From assembly GCA_018806985.1 (NCBI GenBank), contig JADANN010000464.1, positions 1,743,654-1,807,653 of the forward strand: a stretch of 64,000 bases of DNA, given 5' to 3'. This stretch comes from Angiostrongylus vasorum. Its lineage: Eukaryota; Nematoda; Chromadorea; Rhabditida; Metastrongylidae. The position numbers were made by a program, and so were the translations under genes. The notes below the pieces were generated by a model that was not told where the DNA came from, ran no database searches, and saw nothing but the letters and a program-made list of their open reading frames with translations. Positions 29,020 to 39,894 of the stretch are shown piece after piece (position 1 is the stretch's first letter; each line of letters opens with the position of its first letter).

Positions 29020-31900
29020 TTAATAATTTGTGGGAAAATTCGTTCCATCCATCTAAAAAATTGTGTTGTTATTTTTTATTTAAAAGTGATAACGACTAAA
29101 TACGATTAAGGCGCCTTGTTGTAAGCAGACTGAAAAGGAAGATTAAGTGGGTAACTAACCAGATTTTAAAAGAACAAGGAATTATGTTGATTTTTCTTGC
29201 AATGCAGAATAGATGCAGTCTTGCTGCACACAGGTGATGACGGAATAATCGAGAGATGATTTTCGATAAAATAAAACGACCGACGATGAGGTGATTGGAA
29301 AGACTTACAGGGTGGTGCAATGAAAACTTTAAACACATCGATGATCTTTCACAGTAAGAAATGCGAGTTGAATGGAAGATTGCAAAGTCCCTCATGGGCA
29401 ATTGCTATGACATATGACGAATATTGCACTCAGAAAAAAAAAGAGTTCGCTATTCCGAACACTTTTGGAATTTAAGCAGAAACTTCTTACCGTTGCTTAC
29501 GGATCTTCAACCCGCTGGACACAACGCTATATGGTTTTTTGTCTAGATGGCTGATACGACGAAGTGTTTGCTACTCTCAAGGCGAAGTCATCAATGCAAA
29601 CATTAGACCGCTATCGCATGATTTGAGATTCCAACCAAAATGCTCAGGTTTTATTTCGGGATATTCACTTTACACTTGCACTTATCATGATGTTAATCTC
29701 TGCGAGCTCAGATTTCAAATTGATCATTGAATCGATGAACAGAGTAAATGAAAGCACTGTTCGGTGTCATATAGGCGGACTTCTGTTGACCCTAATCGTG
29801 GATTACGCAACAATAACGGCGATAGGTCAACGGGTTCTTTTTTTTTGGAAGTCAAGTAACATACTTCCAATCCAAAGTTATATACTATATTCCGACAATC
29901 TACTTGACCCCATCATCCATTCCTCACAACTTCTCAATGGCATACCCCCCTCATATTGGCAGGATACCCTCCAGGCACATGTTATTTATGATAGGGTAAC
30001 GTATCGTGAGAATCAGCTCAACATTTTCATCCAAAACCCAGCTCAGAAGAATTCTTTGCAAGTGCCGAGACGTATGGATTCAGAAAAAAAAGACTATCGT
30101 TTAGACCTTTACATGGTTTATCTGTTAATAAAAATAGATCTCGGACGAAATTAATTTTTTTCTCCATTGAAATGTCCACTTTGACATAGTTTGAAATTGC
30201 TCAGATTGCATATGTATATAGAACTTCCAAAAGATTAGATGATGCATATATAGATATATTAGTTTGTAAAGAATTTTGTAAACCCTTAGGAAATGCAAAT
30301 GCGTTTCGTTTTTCAGTATGATAATGACAAACTGGTACAAAAGTCCTTTATTGGATAGAGATTGCCAAATCACAACGATTAAACGTGCTCTATTCAAAAG
30401 AGTTAACCTTGTAAGAAATGCACGACTCATTTAGCCATCTCTATAGGCGTGAAAGCTCCACCTACTCTTAAAGGATTATCCGTTTCTGGCAAAAAAATAC
30501 TGAGAAATCGAAAGCGTCGTACCAGAAATATGATGCTGTTCGGGGGTTAGTTGAGGCAGCGGAGCCTACTAGGCAGTTATGTGATGTGCAATCAGGACAA
30601 ATGGGGTTTACTAGTGCTCGCTCAGGTTAGTCGGAGATTAACGGGAGTTGAAGTGGTGTAAGTGGCACATAACAATTGAGAAGACTAAATCAAAATTTCT
30701 AGAAGTTAAATGAGAGTATAGATCAGTTGTCACATTAGCCATCGTAACAAATAGTATACTTATTCAACGTTTATATTCTCAACAACTTTTTTTGAGAAAA
30801 CTTAAAGGTGTGACAAGTTGGTGCTAATAGGCTGTCGGATTCTCTTGCGGGGGAGCAGTTGTTGGAGGTGAGGTGACTACGAATAGCGCAGCATAAACGT
30901 GCAAGTCCATCCTTTGAATGTACCTACGTCTCGCCACAAGTACATAGTCGTTTATCCACCTGGCTGCTATCTGGAAGCTAGCCATAACGCTATCTAGACC
31001 GACTTCCCCGATAGCAAGGATGTCCATAGGAAAAAAAATTTGCAACGAAATTAAGAAAGCATATTTTAATTAACGACTAACGAGGTTCACTTCGTTTCAT
31101 CATCGTATTATCGATCGACATATCGGAAGATTCGCCGCTGTCACAAGAATAGCTGCTGTCATGGAAAAATCTTAGTTGAAAGGCAGCAAACCCCGCTTGG
31201 ATCTACCATGGCAGGCGCCTGTCTGTGATAAAGATCTGGGAGAGCTTTAACGCGGCTATCTGTGGATTCGATGTAGAACTACTCCTGATTCGCTTTCGAC
31301 ATGTCCATGAGACGGAGAATTATAAATACTCAAGCAACGGTCGAACTCACACACGAATTCGACTACGTTCGTGGATTATAGATGCGTAGAACAAAGGGTA
31401 CAGAATTAATACTGGGCACCTTGCGACATGTGATGATAGGTCATCTAAGCAAGTAAGTTAGTATGAAAATTGCTTTTTAACGTGTCCACTTCTCATTATA
31501 ACGACAAACCGCAGGGCGAATCGTGGAATCGTTTACATACAACGATGACTTACGTGCATAATTGGAAGCGGCTAGAAAAGAGTTCCAGATCTTTATGGAA
31601 GACCGCACAACGTAATGCATTGAGTTTAAATGATGCACATATGCGCTCGTCTTTAGGTATAATAAAAAATAAAAAACGGTCTGTTAATTTGTAGATTATA
31701 CGGTAGGGGACGCGGTAGTGTAAAGAAATTCCTTTTCCTAGCGTGAAATCAACGAAACATCTTGTCCTTTAAGAGTTCGTGAATTGATAGCAAATTCCTC
31801 TCCACATGATAAGATGTCCACTTGTTCGTAGGGCTTCTTTTCACAAACAAGTGTAAGAAAAACCTTTTCAATTGGAAGTTGGCACGATGGATTGTGGCAT
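29020..31900. other. Intergenic, no supported gene
   Basis: Contains a 155-codon open frame (29687-30154) and minus-strand frames of about 100 codons (29096-29401, 30125-30430). None has family motifs or good splice signals; composition fits chance open frames in AT-rich DNA. Confidence 0.45.
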
Positions 31901-32101
31901 GCCAATGACACTGATATTAGGTTGGTACATATAAAATGTCCGATTTTAATGTTCTAATTTCCCGTGTAATTTTTTTTAAATGAAAATTTTTGTAACAAAT
32001 CCCACGTCCGACTTTCTATTAACCTCGGCATTGATCAAGTAGTTCTTCGTATTCTTGTTGAGCAAAAACGAGGTGTCATTTTTATTCTTTATTCACGAAC
32101 A

Positions 32102-32141
32102 AGCTGACGTCCCGGCGGATTTCGCCTTCCTCAGAGGCTGG
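32102..32141 (-). ncRNA. Hammerhead-like motif, core-mutated (Penelope copy 1)
   Basis: CTGAGGA at 32134-32128 and the GGCG/CGCC hairpin are kept, but GAAAC is GGGAC (32113-32109), removing two invariant adenines, so it should be inactive. Confidence 0.5.
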
Positions 32142-32567
32142 AAAAGTCAAGTTGACAGCAATCTATTCAGCCAAAAACCTCCATAACCAAACAGAGAAAA
32201 GGCTAAACCTAGATTTCAATCACATTGAAAACAAAATAGCTTCTTTGCACAATCACCGCTTTCTATGAGTCTTCCACTAAATATGTCACGTGGACACCAA
32301 CCGCACAGAATTCACATGGAAGCGTAACATGCCGCTCCCATCAAAATAACAGCCTTATATACTGCCCAATATCACGCGTGATAATGAGGCATTCTTCCTT
32401 GCGGTTCATTTTCGGATTTCTGGAATTAATCCAGAACGCCTCGAGAGTTTTGCGCCCTTGTATTCTCGATTCCTGTGCGAGGATCGTGACACGTACTTCA
32501 AAGTCCTCATCGCTATGTCTCTGGGTCCTATGCGTGCCTAGTGGGGTATTTGGTTTACGTTTGCCGA

Positions 32568-32954
32568 CTAGGTGCTTTTTATGTGGACACAGAGGGGTCT
32601 ACCCGATTCGCCAATGTATTCGTCTCCGCTCGCCTTACAGGAGATCAGATAAATTATACTCGAGCTCATGCAATCACCATCTCCACGATTAGGGCAAACT
32701 ACGCAATTTTGCGTTGCACATAGACGGTCATATAGGCGGTTACGAACTAGCTGGCGCCTTAGATTACTCGGTGGCATTTCAACTACGTTTACCGAATTCT
32801 CTAGACCCGCCCTTCTTAAGCAGCGTTTTATAGCTGCACTTACATCATTTGAGGTGAAGGGTAGGATAAACGGGACCTTTCTATCGTTAGACTTATCGTT
32901 AAGGGGGCCTAGGATTTCCCCTACACCTATCACGAGCTGCAGTTTCGTAGCCAT
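32568..32954 (-). pseudogene. Penelope GIY-YIG endonuclease fragment
   Basis: VPFILPFTSNDVSAAIKRCL, then the Cys cluster CATQNCVVCP, IIYLISCKASGDEYIGESGR (the GIY-YIG region in its Penelope form, with the EYIGE box) and RPLCVHIKST. It is in the same frame as the RT but separated from it by a TAG. Confidence 0.82.
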
Positions 32955-32963
32955 TAGAAATGT

Positions 32964-33569
32964 CTATTTGCCGTGCCAAGTTCCGGGACTCCTCTCTCTG
33001 CTCACTTCCCGTGCATACATTGGTTGCTGTTCGAAACGTTTCTTACAAGTGTCCTTTTCGTGTGAGAGGGATGAGAGGAGAGGTAATGAACCAAGATGTT
33101 TTTTATTAGTTGGCTTTCGGTACCACTTCGTAATGTAGCCATTTTCTGACAGGCTAATTTGGACGTTCAGGAATGGAAGCCAGTTTTCTTTCGGTTTCTC
33201 TCGGGTAAACTTGATATACTCTGACTGTTCATTCAACAACTCGAAACATTTGTCCATTTCCTCTTGTGATGAGCAAAGGACAAAACAGTCATCTATATAT
33301 CTACAGCAGAGCAACGGCCCGAGATCGGTCACTGATGCTTCCACCTTAAACATAAACGCATTGGCAAGACTTGGTGCCAGTCGCTGTTCCATTGCTAACC
33401 CTCTTATTTGAGCGTAGTAACTTCCGGACCATCTGAAGATTGAGCAGCTCAAGCGTTCTTTCAAGAGTGCCATCAACTGCTCTATCTTGAAGCCATACAT
33501 GTTTATTTCTCCTTCGTATTGTGTAAGGAGTTCATATATCTTGCATTGCGGAGTCATTCGACACGTCAT
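32964..33569 (-). pseudogene. Penelope-like reverse transcriptase fragment
   Basis: About 200 codons. LAMEQRLAPSLANAFMFKVE is motif B (the M-E-Q replaces the usual M-G-Q or M-G-S), RYIDDCFVLC is the catalytic motif C, then LPFLNVQISLSENGYITKWY (motifs D/E) and the thumb SLPLLSSLSHEKDTCKKRFE. Fingers and motif A are missing, so it is inactive. The frame ends at a TAG that the other copies share. Confidence 0.85.
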
Positions 33570-34256
33570 TCAGTCATTATAAATTCTTTAGACAACATGA
33601 ACCCAGGGATGAAGTTGATGTTAAATTTCGGGTGTTTACCAATGAAACTTTCAAAGTCCTTAATCACTATCGCGCGAAAAAGATACAGCTCCAACCTCAC
33701 TGAAGTGTAAAAAACGTGGTATGCGAGAGGTATCGGCCTCACGTTGCGGAACCAGCGCTGGAGAAGTTGAACGAGTTGCGCTAAGAAACTTTGCCTCACC
33801 AGCCATATGCACCACCTGCCGACTTTCACTTCTTCAAGCACCTTGACAACTTTCCGGGCGAACAGTGCTTCTCCAACCACGACGAAGCAAAATATGTCTT
33901 CAACGAATTCATCGCTTCCAGGAATCCAGAATTTTTATGCAAGTAAGAGAATTAAATATGTTCGTTGTTGGAAAAGGCGTGCTAATTTTAATGGTTTTTA
34001 TTTCCACTAACAAAAAGTAGTACGAAAAAGTTATGGTCATTTGAATTTTGCATTCAAAATCGGACATTTAAAATGTTACAACCTAATATATAGCACGGAT
34101 TATACCGTTCAATTTGAGCATTTCTGCTAAATGACGTGTGGGTTAATGGTTAACTACGTTCTCTACTAAGACGTATGTAGTTGTTCTACTAAAACGGATT
34201 CAAAAAGTTCTTTCAGTGCTTCAGTATATTAAATCGTTCTTTTACAAGTATAGATT

Positions 34257-34449
34257 CCTAATGCGAGGTTGGCATAGATCTTCGTTGTCGTCGTCGTTGT
34301 TGTTAGTGTTGTTGGTCGATGGCTGACGTTTCGGCGATTTGGCCTTCCTCAGAGCCGTGATGTTACGAGCGGGACTTCACTCAGCCATCGATCAACAACA
34401 CCAACAACAACGACAACGACAACGAAGATCTATACCAACCTCGCATCAG
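34257..34449. repeat. 70-bp inverted repeat enclosing a hammerhead-like motif
   Basis: Arms 34257-34327 and 34380-34449 (GATGCGAGGTTGG...GATCTTCGTTGTCG, CAA/TTG-rich) are reverse complements at roughly 94% by eye. The 52-base loop and inner arm hold the motif at 34321-34356. A Penelope end remnant (TGCCGAGGTTTATAGAAAGT) follows at about 34501. Confidence 0.75.
34321..34356 (-). ncRNA. Hammerhead-ribozyme-like motif, intact core
   Basis: On the minus strand: GGCT, CTGAGGA, bulged A, hairpin GGC-CAAATC-GCC, GAAAC, GTC, AGCC. GGCT pairs with AGCC as a short helix I, GTC is the cleavage triplet, and helix III is reduced to A-U and C-G. This is the layout of minimal type-I hammerheads reported from Penelope-like elements. 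Confidence 0.6.
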
Positions 34450-34999
34450 CTAAAGAAGATCAGTTTATATGATCATTTAAATAAATATATCAACTATCTA
34501 TGCCGAGGTTTATAGAAAGTCGGTCTATTTAGATAGATTCCTAAGTTCTTCCAAAAGTCCAAGAGGCCAAGTACTTTTTCTATTAGGAAAAATTATCCAG
34601 TTCTTTCAGTTGTCCAATAGCGAAGTATTTCCTCCACTAAGGCATGACTTCAAGTTCTTCCTTCCAAACTCTGACTACAAGACGAGTTACGCATTTTTTT
34701 CAGCAGTTCCATAAGTAGCTATTCCATTGGGATAGTGTAATAGATCGAATACTCGACGAGTGAAAGGCAACTATTTTTTATATGATTGCTTTTGTACTAA
34801 TAAATCAGTAGGATTACTAAGTCGACGGTTGTTAAATCCTGAATTTATGGGCAGGTATGGAGATCTGTTAACTTCTCAACATTTCAAGTACTGTACTTGA
34901 TGAAAAAATTACCTCCACTAATCGAAAAACTGCCATCAGACTACATGTGTTAATCACGGCTACATGAACTGCAAATGATATTGCGGTCTTTAGTATCAC

Positions 35000-35075
35000 C
35001 TATCGTCCCATTGATCGTCGAGTGACCCGAGCGGGCGCCAGTAAATCCATTTTCTCTGTCGCGTGCAAGAGTAGC
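35000..35075 (-). mobile_element. RTE 3' end fragment
   Basis: CATTGATCGTCGAGTGACCC, GAGCGGGCGCCAGTAAATCC and TTTTCTCTGTCGCG match the RTE 3' ends at 45600 and 50092. Confidence 0.6.
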
Positions 35076-36440
35076 CCAGTGGGTTCTACTCTTTAGTACT
35101 AATAGTGTAATATGCCTTACTGAAATTTCCTATCTTCACGTGTCACTCTTATTGTTGCTCGAATTATTCGACTCCCCAAATTGCTTAGAGTTGGACTAGA
35201 GATATTCTCAGATCTTCCTCATGGACAGTTGCCTATCTTGTGGATTCTAAGCGTTTTTTAAACTACGATCAGCATTTACCTGATGAAAAGAATAAGCACC
35301 TGATAAGTGTTCATCATTCTTGGCATGCCGTTCAATTTTACGAAAAACACGAATTCGTCTTCAGAATAGTTGAAGGACATAGCACCACCACTAATTCGTT
35401 GCCGTGGAAACCTTTTAACATGGAGTTAACTGCAGGAAGAGTTTACCAAAATTTATTCAACACTTTTTCTTCAAGTAGCACAAAGTATTTCTGGTCATTT
35501 TCGCCGCAGATATAATTTTCTGTGAAGATAAGCGGAAAAATTCTTATAATATCTAAGAATTTATTCAATTCTATTGAGATTAACTTTAAGAAGAACAAAA
35601 ATTTTGTAAGTGATGTTTGGAAGAGCAATCTTAATCCTCTGGTGGCCAGCTTGACCACCAGTGCAACAGCTGCTAACGCGCCAAATCTTCGCAACGAACA
35701 CTCTTCTCTCTATCTAAAATAAGAAGTGAACCAGAGTAGATTTGAAGTTGCAAGATAAAGGAAACATGGGAAATATAAGGAACGTAAGACTAAGGGAATT
35801 ACATAATAAATAGAGAGAAGGAGCAAGTATAGAGAATGAATAAGTAAAATTTTGTTGTTTGCCATGTTATGAAGGTCGGTGTGGAGACAGCAGCTAGCGT
35901 GGGTGGAGCTTCCTACTACTCCGACTTAAACGCTCAATAAACCTTGCTGATATTATCATTAGTATGGGTATAAAGCGTAGTAAAGCAATTGACTTTGATC
36001 AGTTTCTTAGGATAGCCTTTGTCCATATGGTTGGTCAGAGTACCCCTACGGATTCTGCACGCTCGATGGACACCAAAATTTCCATAGTTCTTCTTTTATG
36101 CTATTCACTTAGAAGCATGACAATCTGCTCGATGGACTTGCTGGTATTTGCATCGAATAGCCATGGAAGCCTTTCGCTGGCCTACTAATGTTCAGTGTTG
36201 TCGTAAAACATCACTATGGTCCACTCAATTTCCGATGGCTTTGCGTATGCGACAGTTAAATTGCTCTTTGCTCCTCAACTTAGGGCTGAATTTTTGTCCC
36301 TCCCTCACTCTCTCTCTTCTGACTCAGAACACTTATAAAATCACCTAAACGACAGTGATGGAGCATTTGATAACACCAACATTTTTTTCATTATGTATAC
36401 CCGTAGGGTCCAAATTGTCGAGAAGTAGATTATTACTGGG
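35076..36440. other. Orphan open frames, no supported gene
   Basis: Plus-strand frames at 35240-35515, 35964-36188 and 36148-36348 and a minus-strand frame at 35443-35694 have no family motif and no consistent splice signals. The 35240 frame (starting MDSKRFLNYDQHLPDEKNKH) has the most protein-like composition, but I cannot assign it. Confidence 0.4.
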
Positions 36441-36456
36441 TAATTAATGAGTAATG

Positions 36457-37200
36457 GGCGGACAGCACAGTGGTAGTGATGCCCATCATCACGACCATGG
36501 TGGTAGTTCGACTCCCTCTCCGGGCCAACGAAGCCTCTCATCCCTCCGGCGTCGGGAAATTGGTAGTGACTTCTCTGGGGAAAAATCACTCTCTGCGACC
36601 CGGCTATCTCAGGACTCCAGAGAGATGCTGATGGCAAAAAGATCGATAGAACTAGCTGAGAGACAGGCGAAACGAAGGACCCGCATGGTGTGGTGGTGAA
36701 CGCGTTACTCCCCGGAAAGGACAATAGCGCGTTCGTTCCCCACCATAGGCACCTGCGGTCCAGAGTTTTGCAAATATCTCAGCTTCGTTGAAGTTATATT
36801 TCGCAATATGCCCTGCCATCAAAAAAGAGTAGTAAGTAAAAAGGTTTAAATTGTGATTATAACTATAGCCTCAGCTTAACTGGGTTCAATGCCGATTTGG
36901 GCTCACCAGATCAATCCCGTTGATGGGTGATTGCTGATGGCAAAAAGATCGATAAAACTAGCTGAGAGACAGGCGAAACGAAGGGCCCGCATGGTGTGGT
37001 GGTGAACGCGTTGCTCCCCGGAAAGGACAATAGCGCGTTCGTTCCCCACCGCAGATACCTGCGGTCCGGAGTTTTGCAAATATCTCAGCTTCGTTGAAGT
37101 TATACTCCAGAGAGAATTGCTCGACCTGCACTCTACGACATTCAAGATGAAATGAAAATCCTCAAGCAGCAACCGAAGTCACACGTCAAAAATTGGAAGG
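36457..37200 (+). mobile_element. SINE family 3 interrupted by a SINE family 1 dimer
   Basis: The left part (36457-36625) has an A-box (CAGCACAGTGGTAGTGATG) and B-box (GGTAGTTCGACTCCC). The right part resumes at 37104 with AATTGCTCGACCTGC and CTCTACGACATTCAAG. The break carries a 12-bp target duplication, ACTCCAGAGAGA. Confidence 0.9.
36626..37103 (+). mobile_element. SINE family 1 tandem dimer inserted with a 12-bp duplication
   Basis: Two head-to-tail sense copies (TGGTGTGGTGGTGAACGCG at about 36686 and 36992). ACTCCAGAGAGA is repeated at 36614-36625 and 37104-37115. The insertion defines the element ends and shows that the family moved as a unit, after SINE family 3. Confidence 0.9.
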
Positions 37201-37206
37201 TATTAC

Positions 37207-37380
37207 AGTGGTTTGATGTAGTTCAACATACGAGGGCCTGATTTGACCTTGCTCTGAACCAACCGTCCTCTCATCTTCCTCCAGTGTCGACGGGTCGACA
37301 ATTGTTACACTAATACCAGTCTTCTCTAGCAAAGTTTTCCTATGACCAACATAGACTGAAGGGACTGCATGTGGTGAAGC
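37207..37380 (-). CDS. Orphan coding exon between SINEs, unknown protein
   Basis: Exactly 58 codons, phase 0 to phase 0, between acceptor CGATTCTAAG and donor ACT|GTAATA. The peptide runs ASPHAVPSVYVGHRKTLLEK, then TGISVTIVDPSTLEEDERTV, then GSEQGQIRPSYVELHQTT. Its balanced composition and codon use stand out from the SINE DNA on both sides (family 3 pieces at 37104-37200 and 37420-37580). No family is recognised. It may be an exon of a gene whose other exons I could not find, or an exon captured by mobile DNA. Confidence 0.4.
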
Positions 37381-37419
37381 CTTAGAATCGTATAGCACGG
37401 CCAACCCAGGATTCCAGGA

Positions 37420-37580
37420 AAAATCGACTCAAACAGCATCCAGTGATATTCAGAAGACCAAAAATCGCCAGATATCAACCAAAGCCGCTCCCGAAATCAA
37501 GGCACATTGTAGATGGTGTATACAAGGAAAGCAATTGAATGCAAGTGCTGGGATCCATACCACACAGTATATAACTTGGC
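37420..37580 (+). mobile_element. SINE family 3 tail portion
   Basis: GGATTCCAGGAAAAATCGAC, AAACAGCATCCAGTGATATT, AACCAAAGCCGC and AAGTGCTGGGATCC match the family 3 3' body; the head is absent. Confidence 0.6.
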
Positions 37581-37892
37581 ATGTGTAAAATAGAAGACCT
37601 ATACTCAACGACAAAATAAACCATCATACAAATACTTCAACATGAGCGTTGACTCGCCATTACGCGGCAGTGTGACTCGTGGCTTTTCCATTATCATGTT
37701 TTTGTACTATATATGGCATACTATGGCAAAAGCTTTCTGATTCACACAAGCCGAAGACTGTTTGGAGTGAAGAGCTGGTAACGCGCTAGCACGGCTAACC
37801 CTAGGTAGTTGGCTGTCATTTAGCCTTAGTAGCAAATAATAAACATGTAGTTGTGGACCGCGATCAACTCTGGACCAACGACACTGATCGTC

Positions 37893-37928
37893 GGCTCTGA
37901 TGAAGACGAATACGTCGAAACATTAGCC
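37893..37928 (+). ncRNA. Hammerhead-ribozyme-like motif, intact core
   Basis: GGCT (37893-37896), CTGATGA (37897-37903), bulged A, hairpin GACG-AATA-CGTC, GAAAC (37917-37921), ATT as the NUH triplet, AGCC (37925-37928) pairing with GGCT. This copy has the classic CTGATGA. It is followed by a SINE family 3 tail (37975-38145). Confidence 0.58.
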
Positions 37929-37974
37929 GAATAAATTCGCATATCAACTTCTTTCAAGCTCAACAATTCAAATA

Positions 37975-38145
37975 CAAGTTCACCAGTATTCAGCGACATT
38001 CATAAAGAAGGCCAAAGTTCTTCAGGAGGCAGCCCAACCAAGACACAATTTCGAAAACGTTGTTCGATGGTGGATGGAAGGAAACGAATCGAATGAAACA
38101 AGTGTTAGGATCAGCATAGCAGTGACGTTAGGTCATATAGGGCAA
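37975..38145 (+). mobile_element. SINE family 3 tail portion
   Basis: CACCAGTATTCAGCGACATT, GAAGGCCAAAGTTCTTCAGG, AAGGAAACGAATCGAATG and AAGTGTTAGGATCAGC. Confidence 0.55.
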
Positions 38146-38384
38146 GAAAAAGTTGCCCTAAAAAGTCTTTGTTTGTAAGACAAACCTTCTACCCGACAAA
38201 GATTGCCATCAAATGCGTATACTAATAATCAATGAACGCCCCATGGAACAGCTTTCTCCTGAGTTCAAGAGAAAACCCGCCCACTGAAATAATAGTAAAG
38301 TGGTTATTTCACCAGCTTCCAAAAGATTGCTCATGAAGAAGATATAGTGCTTAAAGTAAATATTGTATCAAAAATAGAATACGC

Positions 38385-39110
38385 CTAATTTCGTGTGGTT
38401 GTCGTCTACGACGACGTTTCGCCAACGACATCGTCATTTTCTGAAGTGTCAACGAAGAGACGACGATCAATGTCCTAAACGAAGCAGGAAAAGGATCGGA
38501 TTACGCAAAAATCGGAAGAAGATCCAGCTCATGAAAAACCCATGGTGCGAAGGCGAAAAATTTGAACTGAATGGCTCTCTGATTGCAGAGACCACCTCGT
38601 ACGTATACTTTGGGCGATCAATGAACATGGGGAAAAAAAAACATGAAAGAGAAATTAGACGGAAGAAGGATAGCAGTTTGGGTCGCATTAGAGCTTCTTA
38701 AAAAAAGGCATCGACTAACTGAATGACCCGAAAATCCGCGCTAACTTTTTTTGATTCAACGGCTCTCCCAACGCTCTATTATGCTGCTGGGACGGAATGA
38801 GACTTCAATCACGGCAAGAATACTCCGCACTGCTCACAGAGTGCTTGAATGATGTCTTCCGAATTATAACCGGCATTCTCAGTATCTAGCCGAAATGCGA
38901 AGCTCTGATCTTCGAAATCTATCACATCTTCAGAATCCAGAAGAATATACATCGATAACGAAACACAGATGGTTCGGTCGCATAACGAGACGAACGGGCG
39001 ACAGATGGACGAAAAGAACCGTAGAGCGGACTCCACAAGGACATCGAGCTCCTCTAGTATGACAACCAACACGATGGACAGATGTATTCGTAACTGGAGT
39101 CAATAATTGA
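38385..39110 (+). mobile_element. RTE retrotransposon, RT palm end to C-terminus, decayed
   Basis: RFANDIVIF (the FADD box changed to FAND), VLNEAGKRIGLRKNRKKIQL, EGEKFELNGSLIAETTSYVY, FGRSMNM, then a frame-shifted region matching RAHLFDSTVLPALCYAAETW (FFDSTALPTLYYAAGTE). A decayed IMRR-R-DG-W-WIPRD region follows to about 39110. Frameshifts and the altered catalytic aspartate make it dead. Confidence 0.8.
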
Positions 39111-39894
39111 ACACTAAACTAACTGAAACTAACTGCACTAAACTGAACTGAACTTGAACTGATGCTGTACTCGTAGCTGCAGTTTTTCCTAGGTCATGCT
39201 GTGACGCTCGCACCCGCCATTTTGCTCGATTCAAACCATAGGCAGTAACTGGAAGGCAAAGAAACGAATGGAAAATATGCTGGATCTGCAGTACTCGTGA
39301 AGACGACTCGTGCAAGTATTCAAGTATCCAATTAAGTGGATGCCTTTTCACTGATGATGTTTGGCGCAACATCACAACAGTTGAACTTGAAATTATAGGA
39401 AGTCTCCTTACGACAATTCGAGAAGGAAATCCATTCGACGAATGTATATGGTCCAAAGTGGTCATTCAAGTATGCATAGATATTACTTCATACATTCATT
39501 TGTATGTTAAACACGACATACTCCATTTTTTTCAATTATCTTCTGACAACTAAGTTTGTTGTCGTTAGAAACCGTTCATAGTGGTATATTCGAGGTTTTC
39601 CTACAACGAAATCTTACAAAAGCATTTTTAACTTCTCTGTAGGATCAAGTAGTACATGCTCACGTTCAAATGCTTTGAAGGAAATGTTATTACGAATACT
39701 TGATGTCAAGCGAACATAGAGGATGCACAGGATGCACCACGACAATCGTTTAGTAGAGATGAACAACGGTTGTCATCGTCAAGAAACGTTCAGGAACAGA
39801 AATGGCCCAGCGTTTTTCCACGAAGAAACAGAGTGATTCATCTAAATGCTTTATTATATTAGATTGACTGCCATTGTGTGTTAACGTAGTCATT

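Larger units (their letters stand above)
31999..33565 (-). mobile_element. Penelope-like element copy 1, 5'-truncated, inside the mariner
   Basis: Order on the minus strand: RT palm (33569-32964), GIY-YIG endonuclease (32954-32568), long 3' region ending in the hammerhead-like motif (32141-32102) and the terminal ACCTCGGCATTGATC segment near 32030. The RT begins just after motif A. Penelope-like elements pair a telomerase-related RT with a GIY-YIG nuclease, which fits this arrangement. Confidence 0.88.
31915..34088 (+). mobile_element. Mariner transposon, both TIRs, split by a Penelope element
   Basis: Terminal inverted repeats are 31917-31947 (starts TTAGGTTGGTACAT) and 34056-34086 (ends TTACAACCTAA), each flanked by TA (31915-31916 and 34087-34088), as expected for Tc1/mariner insertion. 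Near the right end, plus-strand 33725-33945 reads RPHVAEPALEKLNELR, stop, ETLPHQPYAPPADFHFFKHL, then a tail ending NEFIASRNPEFL. This matches the mariner transposase C-terminus (DNARPH...SPDLSPTDYHFFKHL). The third catalytic Asp motif is altered (PPAD for SPDLSPTD). About 800 bases of a normal 1.3-kb mariner are missing, and their place is taken by a minus-oriented Penelope-like element. Confidence 0.85.

Noticed and set aside
29687..30154. 155-codon plus-strand open frame
   Set aside because: It has no family motif, no good splice context, an uneven composition, and lies in AT-rich sequence where such frames arise by chance.
38393..38460. GGCGAAACGTCGTCG on the minus strand looked like another hammerhead-like motif
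   Set aside because: Read on plus, the same bases encode RFANDIVIF and lead in frame into the RTE reverse transcriptase, so the resemblance is coincidental. The CTGANGA half is also missing.
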